Positions 8,109 through 18,372 of a stretch of 64,000 bases of DNA are shown here, piece after piece; within the stretch, counting starts at the first letter, position 1; the number at the start of each line of letters is the position of its first letter. The translations under genes were made by a program, and so were the position numbers. Under the pieces are notes generated by a model. That model worked only from the letters and a program-made list of their open reading frames with translations, did not search any database and was not told the origin of the DNA. Source of the stretch: DATBGZ01 sp036557785. GTDB taxonomy: Bacteria; Actinomycetota; Actinomycetes; Mycobacteriales; Micromonosporaceae. The stretch spans positions 29,995-93,994 of the forward strand of contig DATBGZ010000085.1 of the NCBI GenBank assembly GCA_036557785.1, written 5' to 3'.

Positions 8109-9710
8109 TCAGGCGGCGACGGCGGGTGGGTGGTCCTGGACGTAGGTCCGCGCCCATCGGTAGTCCTGCTTGCCGCTGACGGTCCGGCCGACCTGGTCGA
8201 CCAGCCAGACCGAGCGCGGCACCTTGTAGCCGGCGATCAGCGTGCGCAGGTGCAGCTCCAGGCTGGGCAGGTCGAGGGTGCAGCCGTGGCGTGGCTGGAC
8301 GATCGCGGCGACCCGCTGGCCCAGCCGCTCATCGGGCACACCGAGGACCAGGGCGTCGAAGATGTCCGGGTGGGACTTGAGCGCGCCCTCGACCTCCTCC
8401 GGGTAGACCTTCTCGCCACCGGTATTGATGGACGTGTTGCCACGGCCGAGAAGCGTGATCGTCCCGTCCTCCTCGTACCGGGCCCAGTCGCCGGAGAACG
8501 CGTACCTCAGGCCGTCGACCTCCTGGAACAACGCCGCGGTCGTCGCGGGATCCTTGTAGTAGCCCTGCGGGATATGGACCCCCCGGCCCAAGCGGCCGGC
8601 CACGCCCGGCGCCGCTCTCTTCCCGTCCTGGTCGATGATGATGGTGTGCGGGCCGGCGCAGATGCGTGGGCCGTCGCTGCCCGCACCCGGGGTCTTGAAG
8701 CCGATGCCCACGAAGCCCATCTCGGACGAGCCGACCGCCTCCGAGAGCAGCGCGTGGGGAAACGCTGTGACGATCTGCTCCGTCACGGATGGCGAGAAGA
8801 CCGCCGCGTTCGTCGAGATCGAGAGGATCGATGAGCCGTCGTAGTCGCCGGCAAGATATTCTTCGATGAATGGGCGTGCCATGGCGTCGCCGACGAGGAC
8901 GACGACGTTGACCTTGCGGCGCTCGATCTCGCGCCACATGGCGCGCGGGTCGAATCGCGGCAGCAGCACCACGGTCTCGCCCTGGAACAGCGAGGGCAGC
9001 AGGCTCCACTGTGCACTGCCATGGATCAGCGGCGCGATGCACAGTCGGGTCAGGGGCATCTGCCTGCCGCGCTCGACCTGCGCCCACTCGTCCGCGAGAA
9101 CCTCACCCGAGACGTGGTCGATGCCGCCGCCCAGCGCCCGCCACACGTCCTCGTGCCGCCAGACCACGCCCTTGGGGTACCCGGTCGTACCGCCGGTGTA
9201 GAGCATGTAGATGTCGTCGGCCGAACGCGGCCCGAAGTCGCGCTCCGGCGAACCGGCGGCCAGCGCCTCCTCGAACGGCACGGCAGCGAAGCTCGCGTAC
9301 TCCGCGGCGCTGCCGTCCTCGATCACCACCACAGCCTTGACTGCGGTTGCGTGGGGCAGCGCGGTCGCGACGGCGCCGGAGAGGCCACGGTCGTGCACCA
9401 GTGCGCTGCACTCGGAGTCGGACAGGACGTAGCGCAGTTCGTTGGCGACGTAGCGGTAATTGATGTTGATGAACACGGCACGCAGTTTGTAAATGGCGAC
9501 GATCGTCTCTACGACAACCATGGAGTTGCGCGCGTAGATGCCCACGTGCGAGCCCGGTCCGACGCCGTGCGCGGCGAGGTGGTGGGCGAGCCGGTTGGCG
9601 CGCTCCTCGAGCGCGGCATAGGTGCGCTCCTCGTCCCCGCACACCACCGCGAGGCGCTCGGGGAAGGCGTCGACCGCATGTTCCACGAGGTCCGCGATGT
9701 TGCGTGCCAT
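8109..9710 (-). CDS. fadD19: Steroid acyl-CoA ligase FadD19
   Basis: A 533-aa AMP-forming acyl-CoA ligase. It has the P-loop-like YTGGTTGYPKGV (about residues 171-182), the adenine-binding region SSEMGFVG, a GDWARYEEDGT block and the hinge/lysine region GGEKVYPEEVEGALKSHPDIFDALVLGVPDERLGQ, ending with an A10-type AGYKVPRS...SGKQDYRWA. The whole pattern matches FadD19, which attaches CoA to 3-oxocholest-4-en-26-oate, the product of CYP125 oxidation. It is the first gene of a leftward operon with the flavin oxidoreductase. A KstR-type box lies 10 bp upstream of the ATG with TATTTT at -12 to -7, suggesting a leaderless repressed transcript. EchA19 is divergently transcribed from the same site. 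Confidence 0.93.
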   Translation of the reverse strand: MARNIADLVEHAVDAFPERLAVVCGDEERTYAALEERANRLAHHLAAHGVGPGSHVGIYARNSMVVVETIVAIYKLRAVFININYRYVANELRYVLSDSECSALVHDRGLSGAVATALPHATAVKAVVVIEDGSAAEYASFAAVPFEEALAAGSPERDFGPRSADDIYMLYTGGTTGYPKGVVWRHEDVWRALGGGIDHVSGEVLADEWAQVERGRQMPLTRLCIAPLIHGSAQWSLLPSLFQGETVVLLPRFDPRAMWREIERRKVNVVVLVGDAMARPFIEEYLAGDYDGSSILSISTNAAVFSPSVTEQIVTAFPHALLSEAVGSSEMGFVGIGFKTPGAGSDGPRICAGPHTIIIDQDGKRAAPGVAGRLGRGVHIPQGYYKDPATTAALFQEVDGLRYAFSGDWARYEEDGTITLLGRGNTSINTGGEKVYPEEVEGALKSHPDIFDALVLGVPDERLGQRVAAIVQPRHGCTLDLPSLELHLRTLIAGYKVPRSVWLVDQVGRTVSGKQDYRWARTYVQDHPPAVAA

Positions 9711-9720
9711 CTACAGAAAA

Positions 9721-9734
9721 TAGAACGTGTTACT
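9721..9734. promoter_or_regulatory. KstR-type operator between fadD19 and echA19
   Basis: TAGAACGTGTTACT fits TnnAACnnGTTnnA with only the last base off. It is located 10 bp upstream of the fadD19 ATG and 34 bp upstream of the echA19 GTG, so one repressor dimer could control both directions. Confidence 0.75.
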
Positions 9735-9768
9735 GTCGCGAGCAACCCCCAGAAAGCAAGGAGATCCC

Positions 9769-10566
9769 GTGTCGGAGCCAGAAGAGCAGCCCCACGCCCT
9801 GGTCGAGCAACGGCACCACGTTCTCATCGTGACGATGAACCGGCCACAGGCACGCAACGCGCTGTCGGCCCCGATGATGGCGATCCTGCGCGAGGCCTGG
9901 GACAGGGTCGACGAGGACCGCGAGATCCGCGCCTGCGTCCTGACCGGGGCGGGCGGAGCGTTCTGCGCGGGCGCCGACCTGAAGGCCATGACGGGCAACC
10001 ACCCGGGCGAGCGATCCGGCTCCGGCCGGGACTTCTCGGTCATTGAGCCGTTGCTGAAGGGCCGCCGCCTGACCAAGCCGCTCATCGCCGCCGTCGAGGG
10101 ACCAGCGATCGCCGGCGGCACGGAGATATTGCAGGCCACCGACATCCGGGTCGCCGGGCAGAGCGCCCGCTTCGGCGTCTCCGAGGCGCGCTGGGGCCTG
10201 TTCCCGCTCGGCGGCTCGGCCGTACGGTTGCCCCGGCAGATCCCCTACACCCTCGCCGCCGAGATCATGCTCACCGGGCGGCATCTCACCGCCGCCGAGG
10301 CGAAGGAGATCGGCCTCATCGGCCGGGTCGTGCCCGATGGCGAGGCACTGCCCACGGCCCTGGCGATCGCCGACCAGATCGCCGCGAATGGACCCCTTGC
10401 GGTGCAAGCGATCCTGCGCACCATCCGGGAGACCGAGGGCATGCACGAGAACGACGCATTCAAGATTGAGGCACGCATCGGTATGGCTGTCTTCGCCAGC
10501 GAGGACGCGAAGGAGGGACCCCGCGCCTTCACCGAGAAGCGCGCGCCCACCTTCCAAGCCCACTGA
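9769..10566 (+). CDS. echA19: Enoyl-CoA hydratase EchA19
   Basis: A 265-aa crotonase-fold protein. It shows VTMNRPQARNALS, the oxyanion-hole segment LTGAGGAFCAGADLKAMT (about residues 58-75), a second loop EGPAIAGGTEILQATDIRVAG, then GVSEARWGLFPLGGSAVRL and a C-terminal EDAKEGPRAFTEKRAPTFQ. The combination closely matches EchA19, known to hydrate the alpha,beta-unsaturated C5 side-chain steroid CoA ester. The GTG at 9769 is chosen over an upstream GTG (9727) because AAGGAG sits six bases before it and family members start here. It converges on the FadD8-like gene with repeat copy 2 in between. Confidence 0.92.
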   Translation: MSEPEEQPHALVEQRHHVLIVTMNRPQARNALSAPMMAILREAWDRVDEDREIRACVLTGAGGAFCAGADLKAMTGNHPGERSGSGRDFSVIEPLLKGRRLTKPLIAAVEGPAIAGGTEILQATDIRVAGQSARFGVSEARWGLFPLGGSAVRLPRQIPYTLAAEIMLTGRHLTAAEAKEIGLIGRVVPDGEALPTALAIADQIAANGPLAVQAILRTIRETEGMHENDAFKIEARIGMAVFASEDAKEGPRAFTEKRAPTFQAH

Positions 10567-10580
10567 CCCCGTTCTTTCCC

Positions 10581-10642
10581 CGCGATCTTGGGGTTATCGT
10601 CGCGAGTCGATCTCCAATCACGACGAAACGCCCAAGATCGCG
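10581..10642. repeat. 62-bp inverted repeat, copy 2 (overlaps the end of the ligase gene)
   Basis: The arms CGCGATCTTGGGG...and ...CCCAAGATCGCG flank a centre containing GAGTCGATCTCC. It lies between the convergent echA19 and FadD8-like genes. Minus-strand bases 10618-10642 encode the ligase's last residues (AAILGVSS) and its TGA stop, so the element is partly coding. Confidence 0.9.
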
Positions 10643-12231
10643 GCGGCGGTGGCCCGCGAAGCGACCTTGTCGGGCTTGCCGAGCGCGGTCAGTGGTATCG
10701 CGTCGACGAAGAGTACGTGTTTGGGCGCGTGCACCGGACCCTTGCGTTCTCGCACCGTGGCGACCAGCCGGGCCGCCAGTTCGTCCCGCGCGCTGCGGTC
10801 CTGTGCCGCAGAGGTGGCCGGCACGACCAGTGCCGTGACCGCCTCACCCCACGCGGGGTCCGGCACTCCGACGACCGTGACCGCGGCGACCTGGGGGTCC
10901 GCGGCGATGACGTCCTCCACCTCTCGCGCAAAGACGTTGAACCCGCCGGTCACGATCATGTCCTTGCTGCGGCCGACGATGTGCAGGAAGCCGTCCTCGT
11001 CCTCCCGGGCCAGATCACCGGTGTAGAGCCATCCGTCACGGAAGGTCTGGGCCGTGACCTCGGGCAGGTTGCGGTATCCGAGGGCGAGCAGCGGACCCGA
11101 CACGCAGATCTCGCCGGCCTCACCGCGGGCGACCGGGGCTCCGGCCGGGCCGAGCAGGGCAGTGCGCAGCATCGCCGACGGCCGGCCGCAGGAGGTGAGC
11201 CGGTCTTCGTCGTGCTCGTCGCGGGCCAGGTAGCTGATGGCCATCGGGGCCTCGGACTGGCCGAAGTACTGGGCGAAGATCGGCCCCATCCGGTCGATCG
11301 CCTGGCGCAGCCGGCCGGGGTCGATCGCCGACGCTCCATAGTAGACAACTTCGAGCGAGGAGAGGTCCCGGCGCGGGAAGTCAGGGTGGTCCAGCAGCGC
11401 GTAGAGCATCGACGGGACCAGCATCGTGGCGGAGATCCGGTGCTCCTCGATCGCCGCGAGCACCGCACCGGCGTCGAATCGCGGCAGGACCACGAGCCGG
11501 CCCCCACGCAGGATCGTCGGCAGGAAGAACGCGGCACCCGCGTGGGACAGCGGCGTGCAGAGCAGGAACCGGGGCCGCCGCGGCCACTCCCACTCGGCGA
11601 GCATGATCTGCGTCATCGTGGTCATCCCGAGCGCCGTGCCGATGACACCCTTTGGCCTGCCGGTCGTGCCGCCCGTGTAGGTGACGGACACGACATGGTC
11701 CGGCGGGAGTTCGGCGACGGTCACCGGGTCGACCCGCCGCAACGCCGCCGCCTCGGCGGTGAGGTCGACACCGACCCTGGCGAGCTCCGCCGGGACCGGG
11801 CCCAGCACGAGGACCTTGGTCAGGGACGGCACCCGATCGAGTAGCTCGCGGACGCGGGCGACGAAGGCGGGGTGCGGGTCGAGGATCAGGGTGGTGATCC
11901 CCGCGTCGTCGAGGATGTGCGCGTGGTCGTCCACGCCACCGAGCGGGTGCAGCGCGGTGCGGCGGTGCCCGCGCAACTGGCCGGCGGCGATGGTGAACAG
12001 AACTTCGGGACGGTTGAGGGCGAGGATGCCCAGAGGTGCTCCGCTGTCGATGCCATGATGACGCAGCACGGTGATGTAGCGGGCGGTGGCGTCGAGCACC
12101 TCGGCTCCGGTCAGCGCCGTCTCGCCGAGGGTCAGCACCGGTTGCGCGTGGGCCCGGCGCAGCCCGGCGAGCAGCGAATGTCCGTTGTGGACGGGCAGAC
12201 GCAGGCGCTCCGCCGGGCGGATCGGGGTCAC
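10618..12231 (-). CDS. fadD8: Acyl-CoA ligase, FadD8-like
   Basis: A 537-aa AMP-forming ligase. Motifs are VSVTYTGGTTGRPKGVIGT (about residues 186-204), LCTPLSHAGAAFF, YYGASAIDPGRL, FGQSEAPMAISYLA, GWLYTGDLAREDEDGFLHIVGR and SKDMIVTGGFNVFAREVEDVIA, with a late TALGKPDKV carrying the catalytic lysine. The pattern resembles M. tuberculosis FadD8, not the side-chain ligases FadD17 or FadD19, so its substrate here is open. It starts with GTG. A perfect KstR box lies 10 bp upstream and TAGATT occupies -12 to -7, which argues that this gene belongs to the KstR regulon and is leaderless. The last eight codons come from repeat copy 2. Confidence 0.85.
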   Translation of the reverse strand: MTPIRPAERLRLPVHNGHSLLAGLRRAHAQPVLTLGETALTGAEVLDATARYITVLRHHGIDSGAPLGILALNRPEVLFTIAAGQLRGHRRTALHPLGGVDDHAHILDDAGITTLILDPHPAFVARVRELLDRVPSLTKVLVLGPVPAELARVGVDLTAEAAALRRVDPVTVAELPPDHVVSVTYTGGTTGRPKGVIGTALGMTTMTQIMLAEWEWPRRPRFLLCTPLSHAGAAFFLPTILRGGRLVVLPRFDAGAVLAAIEEHRISATMLVPSMLYALLDHPDFPRRDLSSLEVVYYGASAIDPGRLRQAIDRMGPIFAQYFGQSEAPMAISYLARDEHDEDRLTSCGRPSAMLRTALLGPAGAPVARGEAGEICVSGPLLALGYRNLPEVTAQTFRDGWLYTGDLAREDEDGFLHIVGRSKDMIVTGGFNVFAREVEDVIAADPQVAAVTVVGVPDPAWGEAVTALVVPATSAAQDRSARDELAARLVATVRERKGPVHAPKHVLFVDAIPLTALGKPDKVASRATAAAILGVSS

Positions 12232-12241
12232 CGCCCGAATC

Positions 12242-12255
12242 TATAACGTGTTTCA
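12242..12255. promoter_or_regulatory. KstR-type operator upstream of the FadD8-like gene
   Basis: TATAACGTGTTTCA matches TnnAACnnGTTnnA exactly. It lies 10 bp from the ligase GTG start on the minus strand. A second box (12373-12386) serves the divergent OB-fold gene, with repeat copy 3 between the two operators. Confidence 0.82.
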
Positions 12256-12280
12256 GCACGCCAACAACCCCGCCCTGCGC

Positions 12281-12342
12281 CGCGATCTTGGCCATATCGC
12301 TGTGATCGGAGATCATTCCACGACGCGAAGCCCAAGATCGCG
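12281..12342. repeat. 62-bp inverted repeat, copy 3 (inside a divergent promoter region)
   Basis: Outer arms CGCGATCTTGG and CCAAGATCGCG pair, but inner arms (GCCATATCGC and GACGCGAAGC) are poorly complementary, so this copy is partly decayed. It is the only copy between two divergent start sites and therefore cannot act purely as a terminator for flanking genes. Confidence 0.85.
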
Positions 12343-12372
12343 GGGAAGAGGGTGGCGGGTTGCCGCACGGGG

Positions 12373-12386
12373 TAGAACGTGTTTCA
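12373..12386. promoter_or_regulatory. KstR-type operator upstream of the OB-fold/ltp operon
   Basis: TAGAACGTGTTTCA fits the KstR consensus exactly and ends 8 bp before the GTG start at 12395. It should control the three-gene operon of the OB-fold protein and two thiolase-like proteins. Confidence 0.82.
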
Positions 12387-12394
12387 CTTTGGCG

Positions 12395-13345
12395 GTGGAG
12401 ACCCTGAGCGCGACCATGCGGGTCGGGTTCGACTACACGCGCACGCTGAGTCCGACGCTGAGCGCGTTCCTGACGGCGCTGCGGTCGCGACGGATCCTCG
12501 GTAGTCGCGGGTCGGACGGTCGCGTGCACGCGCCGCCCGTCGAGTACGACCCGGTGACGCACGCGCCGCTGCGTGACCTGGTCGAGGTGGGGCCCGAGGG
12601 TCGCGTCGTGACGTGGTCCTGGATGCCCATCCCGATCGAGGGCCAGCCGCTGACGCAGCCCTTCGCGTGGGCCTTGATCCTGCTCGATGGCGCGGATACC
12701 CCGATGCTGCACGCCGTCGATGCCGAGCATGCCGCCATGCATACCGGGCTGCGTGTGCGTCCACGATGGACGGACACGCCCGTGGGACACATCCGGGACA
12801 TCGTGTGCTTCGAGCCCGCCGACCACCCGGCCCCGCCCGACGTACGGTCGGAGCCCGTCGGGGACGCCGTCACGATGATCACGACGCCGATCCACCTCGC
12901 CTATGAGCACACGGCATCGCCGGAGGAGAGCCGGTACCTGCGCGGGCTGGCCGCGGGACGCCTCGTCGGCCAGCGCTGCACCGCGTGCGGGAAGGTCTAC
13001 CTGCCCCCACGCGGCGCCTGCCCGACCGACGGCGTGCCCACCACGGACGAGGTCGAACTCTCCGGCCACGGGACGGTGACCACGTTCTGCATCGTCAACG
13101 TGCCCTTCGCCGGCCAGCGCATCACGCCCCCGTACGTCGCGGCTTACGTGCTCATCGACGGTGCTGACATCCCGATACTGCACCTGATCCTCGGCTGCCC
13201 CGCCGACGAGGTGCGCATGGGCATGCGCGTCGAGGCGGTCTGGCGACCGCGGCAGGAGTGGGGACCGACGCCGCAGAACATCGACCACTTCCGGCCCTCG
13301 GGCGAGCCCGATGCCACGTACGACTCGTACGCCAACCACCTGTAG
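12395..13345 (+). CDS. Double OB-fold (DUF35) acyl-CoA-associated protein, Rv3521-like
   Basis: A 316-aa protein with two OB-fold halves. The first runs about 1-150 (GRVVTWSWMPIP, FAWALILLDGADTPMLHAVDA). The second runs about 170-316 and carries a rubredoxin-like zinc ribbon, RCTACGKVYLPPRGACP, followed by GTVTTFCIVNVPF. Only three of the usual four ribbon cysteines are present, because CPTDG replaces CPxCG. Such proteins partner thiolase-like Ltp proteins and help bind the steroid CoA ester. The order OB-fold, Ltp4-like, Ltp3-like mirrors M. tuberculosis Rv3521-Rv3523. The GTG at 12395 is chosen for its distance to the KstR box; an in-frame ATG at 12416 is an alternative. Exact function is unproven. 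Confidence 0.8.
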   Translation: METLSATMRVGFDYTRTLSPTLSAFLTALRSRRILGSRGSDGRVHAPPVEYDPVTHAPLRDLVEVGPEGRVVTWSWMPIPIEGQPLTQPFAWALILLDGADTPMLHAVDAEHAAMHTGLRVRPRWTDTPVGHIRDIVCFEPADHPAPPDVRSEPVGDAVTMITTPIHLAYEHTASPEESRYLRGLAAGRLVGQRCTACGKVYLPPRGACPTDGVPTTDEVELSGHGTVTTFCIVNVPFAGQRITPPYVAAYVLIDGADIPILHLILGCPADEVRMGMRVEAVWRPRQEWGPTPQNIDHFRPSGEPDATYDSYANHL

Positions 13346-13355
13346 GAGATCGTCG

Positions 13356-14407
13356 ATGAGTGTCGCGGTCGTCGGTTTCGCCGAGGCTCCGGTCCGCCGC
13401 CACGGCGACACCACGACCAACGGCGTGGAGATGTTGGTGCCCATCTTCCACGAGGTCCTCGCGGCGACCGGACTCTCCCGGCACGAGATCGACTTCTGGT
13501 GCTCCGGGTCCTCGGACTACCTCGCGGGCCGGGCCTTCTCGTTCGTCACCGCGGTCGATGCGATCGGAGCGTTCCCGCCGGTCGTCGAGTCGCACGTGGA
13601 GATGGACGCGGCATGGGCGCTCTACGAGGCGTACGTGAAGATCCGGGCCGGAGAGGCGAGCACAGCGCTGGCCTACGGCTTCGGTAAGTCGTCAGCCGGC
13701 CAGCTGCGCCGCGTCCTGTCGCTCCAGCTCGACCCGTACCTGGTCGCTCCCCTGTGGCCGGACTCGGTGAGCATCGCGGCCCTGCAGGCGCGCCTCGGCC
13801 TGGAACGGGGCCTGTGGAGCGAGAAGGAGATGGCCGAGGTGGCGGCACGCAGCCGTGCCGCGGCGCTGGCCAACCCCAACGCCCAGCTCCGGGGCGACAC
13901 CTCGGCCGATGACCTGCTCGCGCAGCCGTACGTCGCGGATCCCTTGCGCGCCCACGACTGCGCGCCGATCGGCGACGGTGCCGCGGTCGTTGTCCTCGCC
14001 GACGCGCCGCGCGCTGGCGACCTGTGCGAGCGACCAGCGTGGATCACCGGGTTCGCACACAGCATCGACTCTCCGGTACTCGGTGCCCGTGACCTGACCG
14101 ACGCCGCCTCGGCCACCAAGGCCGGGCGCGCCGCCGGCCTGGACGGCGACGTCGACGTCGTCGAACTACACGCGCCCTTTACCCACCAGGAGATCCTGCT
14201 GCGACGGGCACTGTCGCTGCGGGACGGTGTGCGGATCAGCCCGTCGGGCGGGGCGCTCGCGGCCAACCCGATGTTCGTGGCTGGGCTGGCCCGCATCGGC
14301 CATGCCGCCCGGCAGATCCACCGCGGCGGGGTCCGGCGCGCTGCCGCCCACGCCACGAGCGGCCCCGCGCTGCAGCAGAACCTGGTCTGCGTGATGGAGG
14401 CGTCCTG

Positions 14408-14408
<1 letters not shown>
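13356..14408 (+). CDS. Thiolase-like lipid-transfer protein (Ltp4-like)
   Basis: A 350-aa thiolase-superfamily protein starting MSVAVVGFAEAPVRRHG. It shows the thiolase fold segments EIDFWCSGSSDYLAGRAFSF, GEASTALAYGFGKSS, an APIGDGAAVVVLAD block and a C-terminal SPSGGALAANPMFVAGLARIG. The active-site pattern of degradative thiolases is not conserved, as is usual for the SCP-x/Ltp aldolase-like group. Partner Ltp2 is a retro-aldolase of the steroid side chain, so a related C-C bond cleavage is plausible, perhaps on C24-branched sterol side chains, but this is inference. The ATG at 13356 follows AGGAG, which overlaps the preceding stop codon, and its own stop overlaps the next ATG (TGATG). Confidence 0.8.
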
Positions 14409-15640
<1,232 letters not shown>

Positions 15641-16985
15641 GCCGCTTTTGCCGCGGGTCGGCGCCGCCGGGGCGGCGGCGCGGTACCGTAGTCGACCGGC
15701 AGCGCCTTGATGCCGTGGACCCAGCCCGACGGCAGTCGTTGCGGCTCACCGGTGCGGCGGATGTTCGGCATGTGGTCGGCGATCGCGTTGAAGAGCAGCT
15801 CGAGCTCCAGTCGCGCCAGGTTCGCCCCGAGGCAGTAGTGCGCGCCGCTTCCACCGAAGCCGAGGTGCGGGTTCGGGCTGCGCAGGATGTTGAAGGCGTA
15901 CGGGTCGTCGAAGACCTCCTCGTCGAAGTTCGCCGATCCGTAGAAGAGGCAGACCCGGTCACCCTTGCGCAGCTGCTCGCCGCCGAGCTCGACGTCGCGG
16001 GTCGCGGTACGCTGGAACACATTGACCGGCGTCGCCCACCGGATGATCTCGTCGACCGCGGTCTTGGGCCGCTCTGCCTTGTACTGCTCCCACACCTGCG
16101 GGTGGTCGAAGAAGGCGAGCATGCCGTGGGTCGTGGCATTGCGGGTCGTCTCGTTGCCGGCGACCGCGAGCAGCATGACGAAGAACCCGAACTCCTCGAT
16201 CGTCAGGTGCTGGCCGTCGATCTGGGCGGTGAGCAGTTTGGTGACGATGTCGTTGCGCGGCTCGGCCTTGCGATCCTCGGCCATGGCCGTCGCGTACGCG
16301 AGAAGCTCCATCGCCACCATGATCGGCTCGTCCGTGATCGCCGGATCGTCGTACCCGACCAGGCGGTTCGTCCAATCGAAGATCTTCCCCCGGTCTTCCT
16401 GCGGTACCCCGATCAGCTCCGCGATCGCTTGCAGCGGCAGCTCACTGGCGACGTCGGTGACGAACTCCCCGCAGCCCGACCGCACCGCCTCCCGCACGAT
16501 GCGCTGCGCCCGGTCGGCCAGAGCAGCGCGCAAGGCGTTGATGGCCCGAGGGGTGAAGCCCCGTGCGACGACCGTACGCAACTTGGTGTGGTACGGCGGA
16601 TCGATGTTGAGCATGATCGTGCGTTGCAGGTCGATGTGATCGCGTTCGATGTCGTGCGGAAACCGCGGGATGGCGGTGTTCTGCCAGGACGAGAAGGTCT
16701 CGGAGTCACGCGAGACGGCGACCACATCAGCGTGTCGGGTGACGGCCCAGTACCCCTCATCGTCGAAGCCGGCGCTGCGGCGCGGCTGGCTGATCCACCG
16801 GACGGGGGCGCTGCGGCGCAGTTCGGCGAACTCCGTATGCGGCTGTCCATGGGCAAGGACCGACGGATCTGTTGGGTCAAACCCTTGGGGGAGGCCGGAT
16901 CTGGGCACTTGATCCTCCCATCGCAACAGGTTCTCCCAGTAGAGCATGGCACTCGATGCCAGACAACACTCAGTGCCACTTTTCT

Positions 16986-16999
16986 TGTCACAAGTTCCA
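16986..16999. promoter_or_regulatory. Probable KstR-type operator between cyp125 and fadA5
   Basis: TGTCACAAGTTCCA fits TnnAACnnGTTnnA with one mismatch (CAC for AAC). It ends immediately before the fadA5 RBS (GGGAGG) and lies in the divergent cyp125/fadA5 gap, where KstR control is expected from other steroid degraders. Confidence 0.6.
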
Positions 17000-17011
17000 G
17001 GGAGGACTTCG

Positions 17012-18175
17012 GTGGGTACCCCGGTCATCGTTGAGGCGGTACGGACTCCGATCGGTCGGCGCGGCGGCTGGCTCGCCGGCCTGCACGCGGCCGAGGTTCT
17101 CGGCGCGGCTCTGCGGGCCCTGATCGAACGGGCGGGCATTGACGCGGCGCTCGTCGAGCAGGTCCACGGCGGGTGCGTCACCCAGGCCGGCGAGCAGTCC
17201 AGCAACGTCACCCGTACGGCTTGGCTGCACGCGGGTCTGACGCATCAAACCGGTTGCCTCACCCTGGACGCCCAGTGCGGGTCGGCACAGCAGGCGGCGC
17301 ACCTCATCGCCGGGCTCATCGCCGCTGACGCGATCGAGGTCGGCATCGCCTGCGGCGTCGAGGCGATGAGCCGCGTGCCCCTCGGCAGGAACCGGGGTGT
17401 CGAGTCCGGCGCGCCCCGCCCCGACTCGTGGACCGTCGACATGCCCAACCAATTCCTTGCCGCGGAACGGATCGCGCGTCTGCGCGGCTTCACCCGCGCG
17501 GAACTGGACACGTTCGGCGCCCAGTCGCAGGCGAAGGCCGCTACCGCGTGGGCCGAGGGGCGCTTCGCCCGCGAGGTGGTGCCGGTGACGGCGCCGGTGC
17601 TGGATCCGAGCGGCCGGCCCACGGGGCAGATCCAGGCCGTCTCCCGCGATCAGGGCCTACGAGAGACCACTGTGGAGAGTCTCGCCGGCCTCACGCCGGT
17701 GCTCGAGGACGGGCTCCACACCGCCGGTACGTCGTCGCAGATCTCGGATGGCGCGGCGGCCCTGCTCATCGTGGACGCGGACCGGGCCACCGGGCTCGGG
17801 CTGCGCCCCCGGGCACGGATCGTCGCCCAGTGCCTCGTGGGGGCCCAGCCGTACTACCATCTCGATGGCCCGATCACCGCCACCCAACGGGTGCTCGAGC
17901 GCGGCGGCATGGCTATCGCCGATATCGACATCTTCGAGATCAACGAAGCGTTCGCGTCGGTCGTCCTGTCGTGGGCGAGCGTCCACCAGCCGGACCCGGA
18001 GCGGGTCAACGTCAACGGAGGGGCGATCGCCCTCGGGCATCCCGTCGGCAGCACCGGCGCCCGCCTGGTCACCACCGCGCTGCACGAGCTGGAGCGCGCC
18101 GACGCGTCCACCGCCCTGGTCAGCATGTGCACGGGCGGAGCCATGGCCACCGGCACCATCCTCGAACGCCTCTGA
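17012..18175 (+). CDS. fadA5: Steroid thiolase FadA5
   Basis: A 387-aa degradative thiolase starting VGTPVIVEAVRTPIGRRGGWL. The nucleophile is Cys89 in LDAQCGSAQQA, the His motif is GGAIALGHPVGSTG near residue 335, and the second cysteine is in SMCTGGAM near the end, so all catalytic residues are present. FadA5 thiolyses 3,22-dioxochol-4-en-24-oyl-CoA, releasing acetyl-CoA and a C22 steroid CoA. The GTG at 17012 is placed by AGGGAGG six bases upstream and by family start; a longer frame reaches back into the cyp125 promoter. It is monocistronic, followed by repeat copy 4. Confidence 0.93.
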   Translation: MGTPVIVEAVRTPIGRRGGWLAGLHAAEVLGAALRALIERAGIDAALVEQVHGGCVTQAGEQSSNVTRTAWLHAGLTHQTGCLTLDAQCGSAQQAAHLIAGLIAADAIEVGIACGVEAMSRVPLGRNRGVESGAPRPDSWTVDMPNQFLAAERIARLRGFTRAELDTFGAQSQAKAATAWAEGRFAREVVPVTAPVLDPSGRPTGQIQAVSRDQGLRETTVESLAGLTPVLEDGLHTAGTSSQISDGAAALLIVDADRATGLGLRPRARIVAQCLVGAQPYYHLDGPITATQRVLERGGMAIADIDIFEINEAFASVVLSWASVHQPDPERVNVNGGAIALGHPVGSTGARLVTTALHELERADASTALVSMCTGGAMATGTILERL

Positions 18176-18189
18176 CCCCTATTGTTTCC

Positions 18190-18251
18190 CGCGATCTTGG
18201 GGTTATCGCTGCTAGTCGATCTCCAATCACGACGATATGCCCAAGATCGCG
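18190..18251. repeat. 62-bp inverted repeat, copy 4
   Basis: Arms CGCGATCTTGGGG and CCCAAGATCGCG surround a centre with GTCGATCTCC. It lies 15 bp after the fadA5 stop, a position fitting a transcription terminator for fadA5; the next gene is on the same strand. Confidence 0.9.
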
Positions 18252-18295
18252 TGCGGGGGGCGGGGCGGCGTCTCCACCTGGTGAGAACCCCGCGG

Positions 18296-18321
18296 TTATC
18301 CACAGGGCAAAGTTATCCACA
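18296..18321 (+). promoter_or_regulatory. Two perfect DnaA-box sequences (TTATCCACA x2)
   Basis: TTATCCACA occurs at 18296-18304 and again at 18313-18321, in the same orientation, 17 bp start to start. TTATCCACA is the strongest bacterial DnaA-binding sequence. No origin genes (dnaA, dnaN, parAB) are near, so this is not oriC. It lies about 50 bp upstream of the AbiEi/DUF559-type gene and may be its control region or a copy of a dispersed motif. Confidence 0.6.
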
Positions 18322-18372
18322 GATCTTGATGCGACCCGCGCGGCCGGCGTCGCGTGAGCGGATGCTCTCGGC

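Noticed and set aside
18296..18321. DnaA boxes as a replication origin
   Set aside because: Only two boxes, no AT-rich unwinding region and no dnaA, dnaN, gyr or par genes nearby.
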